This document shows positions 14,557-15,610 of a stretch of 15,610 bases of DNA, one piece after another. The DNA comes from an uncultured Lachnospiraceae bacterium. GTDB lineage: Bacteria; Bacillota; Clostridia; Lachnospirales; Lachnospiraceae. The stretch spans positions 1-15,610 of the forward strand of contig CACZQX010000134.1 in NCBI GenBank assembly GCA_902783445.1, read 5' to 3'. The notes beneath the pieces were generated by a model. The model ran no database searches, was not told the origin of the DNA, and saw only the letters and a program-made list of their open reading frames with translations. Position numbers and translations under genes: made by a program. Every line of letters begins with the position of its first letter. Position 1 is the first letter of the stretch.

Positions 14557-14847
14557 ATGAAACCATACTTGAGGGAATTTATTCCGAATAAACTTGAGGA
14601 TATTCCGGATTCCACATCCTATGAGGCAGGATATTTGGTTTCAAAAAACGCCGGTTGGAGAAATCTAAAACCGGTGATAGACGAAAGCAAATGCGTGGGA
14701 TGCTTGCAGTGCTATTTGCACTGTCCGGACGGAGTAATATTTAAAAAAGATAAAAAAGTTGATATTGATTATGATTTTTGCAAGGGCTGCGGCATATGCG
14801 AAACATTATGTAAACCTAAAGCAATAACTATGGAGGTGGAAAAATAA
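14557..14847 (+). CDS. porD: 2-oxoacid:ferredoxin oxidoreductase delta subunit, 2x[4Fe-4S] ferredoxin
   Basis: This 96-residue protein (from the ATG at 14557; 98 from 14551) has two ferredoxin-type clusters in its C-terminal half: CVGCLQCYLHCP and CKGCGICETLCK, each with four cysteines spaced to bind a [4Fe-4S] centre. The N-terminal 45 residues form the lead typical of PorD, including the AGWRNLKPVID run into the first cluster. It passes electrons from the thiamine-diphosphate site of the alpha/beta subunits to external ferredoxin. Its stop overlaps the alpha-subunit start by one base (TAATG), implying coupled synthesis. Confidence 0.94.
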   Translation: MKPYLREFIPNKLEDIPDSTSYEAGYLVSKNAGWRNLKPVIDESKCVGCLQCYLHCPDGVIFKKDKKVDIDYDFCKGCGICETLCKPKAITMEVEK

Positions 14848-15610
14848 TGGCAAAGAAATTTTTATCGGGCAACGAAGCCTTCGCGGAAGGCGTAAGACTT
14901 GCCGGACCGGACGTTATTTCCGCCTATCCCATAACACCGCAGACCATAGTGGTTGAAAGACTTTCCGAGATGGTGGAGGATGGAAGCCTTAAGGCAGAAT
15001 TTATCCATGTGGAGTCTGAACATTCGGCACTTTCATGTGCTATGGGTGCTTCAAGCGTGGGGGCCAGAGCTTTCACGGCAACATCATCACAAGGACTTTT
15101 ATATATGGCAGAATGCTTGACATATGCATCCGGGGGACGTTTCCCGATTTTAATGATGAATGCAAACAGGTCAACTGCCCTGCCTTGGAACATTTACGGA
15201 GACCAGAGAGATTCAATATCCTTGCTCGATCACGGTTGGATTCAGGCATATGCGGAAAACGCCCAGGAAGCCCTGGATTTGGCCTTGATTGGCTATTATG
15301 TAGCCGAAAAAAAGGAAGTTTCAACTCCTTTTATGGCCAATCTCGATGGATTTATCCTTACCCACACCTATGAAGTTGTGGATGTTCCGACCAAAGAACA
15401 GGCTGAAGAATTTCTTCCGCCTTATGAAACGGAAAACAAACTTGATCTCGACAATCCGAAAAATCTTGCTTTTACGGCGGGTCCGGACTATAACATGCAG
15501 TTTAAATTTAAAGCCCACGAAGGCTTATTAAGAGCAAAAGAAGCTGTCAAAGAAGCGGAAGAAAAGTTCGAGAAAATTTTCGGAAGAAAATATACGGGAC
15601 TTGTTGAAAA
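14847..15610 (+). CDS. porA: 2-oxoacid:ferredoxin oxidoreductase alpha subunit, 5' part (cut by window end)
   Basis: The frame opens at the ATG overlapping the delta stop and stays open to the end of the window, giving 254 residues of a protein usually near 390. Family features are clear: AYPITPQTIVVERLSE, FIHVESEHSALSCAMGAS, the ARAFTATSSQGLLYM stretch, then NRSTALPWNIYGDQRDS and STPFMANLDGFILTHTYE. These match PorA/VorA proteins, which carry part of the active site but no thiamine-diphosphate motif; that lies in the beta subunit, expected just downstream. Pyruvate and branched-chain 2-oxoacid enzymes are alike in this part, so substrate is uncertain. Confidence 0.93.
   Translation, partial: MAKKFLSGNEAFAEGVRLAGPDVISAYPITPQTIVVERLSEMVEDGSLKAEFIHVESEHSALSCAMGASSVGARAFTATSSQGLLYMAECLTYASGGRFPILMMNANRSTALPWNIYGDQRDSISLLDHGWIQAYAENAQEALDLALIGYYVAEKKEVSTPFMANLDGFILTHTYEVVDVPTKEQAEEFLPPYETENKLDLDNPKNLAFTAGPDYNMQFKFKAHEGLLRAKEAVKEAEEKFEKIFGRKYTGLVE

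Overview
The window looks like chromosomal DNA from an anaerobic, low-to-moderate G+C Firmicute, most likely a clostridium of the Lachnospiraceae type. This is inferred from protein style (two-subunit topoisomerase with the QDFKKGM variant, clostridial lipoproteins), strong AGGAG ribosome binding sites, AT-rich intergenic regions and a ferredoxin-dependent 2-oxoacid oxidoreductase. No rRNA, tRNA, transposase, phage gene or CRISPR array was seen. Both ends cut through genes.

Region 1 (1-4037, + strand) holds the 3' end of a type IIA topoisomerase subunit B gene, overlapping by one base a full subunit A gene. The A subunit lacks a recognisable GyrA box and carries an acidic insertion in its C-terminal domain, so it reads as topoisomerase IV-like. 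A small lipoprotein with a cyclophilin-like domain follows behind its own candidate promoter and ends at a hairpin shared with the convergent operon.

Region 2 (4078-8687, - strand) is a complete spermidine/putrescine importer operon: an XRE-cupin regulator, then potA, potB, potC and potD. Upstream is a promoter with consensus -35 and -10 boxes and an A/T tract where an UP element would lie. Just downstream of its predicted start is a cluster of nested palindromes built from AGTTTA/TAAACT half-sites, the obvious candidate operator for autoregulation.

Region 3 (8859-10729, + strand) has a leucine carboxyl methyltransferase-family enzyme followed 17 bases later by a LysR-type regulator.

Region 4 (10730-15610, + strand) is the most unusual part. 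Behind a candidate LysR site and promoter lie, in order: a 59-residue exported peptide with three Cys-Cys pairs; a NitT/TauT-type substrate-binding lipoprotein that itself contains a Cys-Cys pair; a strong intercistronic hairpin; the matching ATPase and permease; and the gamma, delta and (partial) alpha subunits of a pyruvate/2-oxoisovalerate-type ferredoxin oxidoreductase. The tight spacing suggests one transcription unit in which an imported small molecule is either a 2-oxoacid (or precursor) oxidised by the enzyme, or a cofactor precursor for it. The substrate cannot be read from the sequence.
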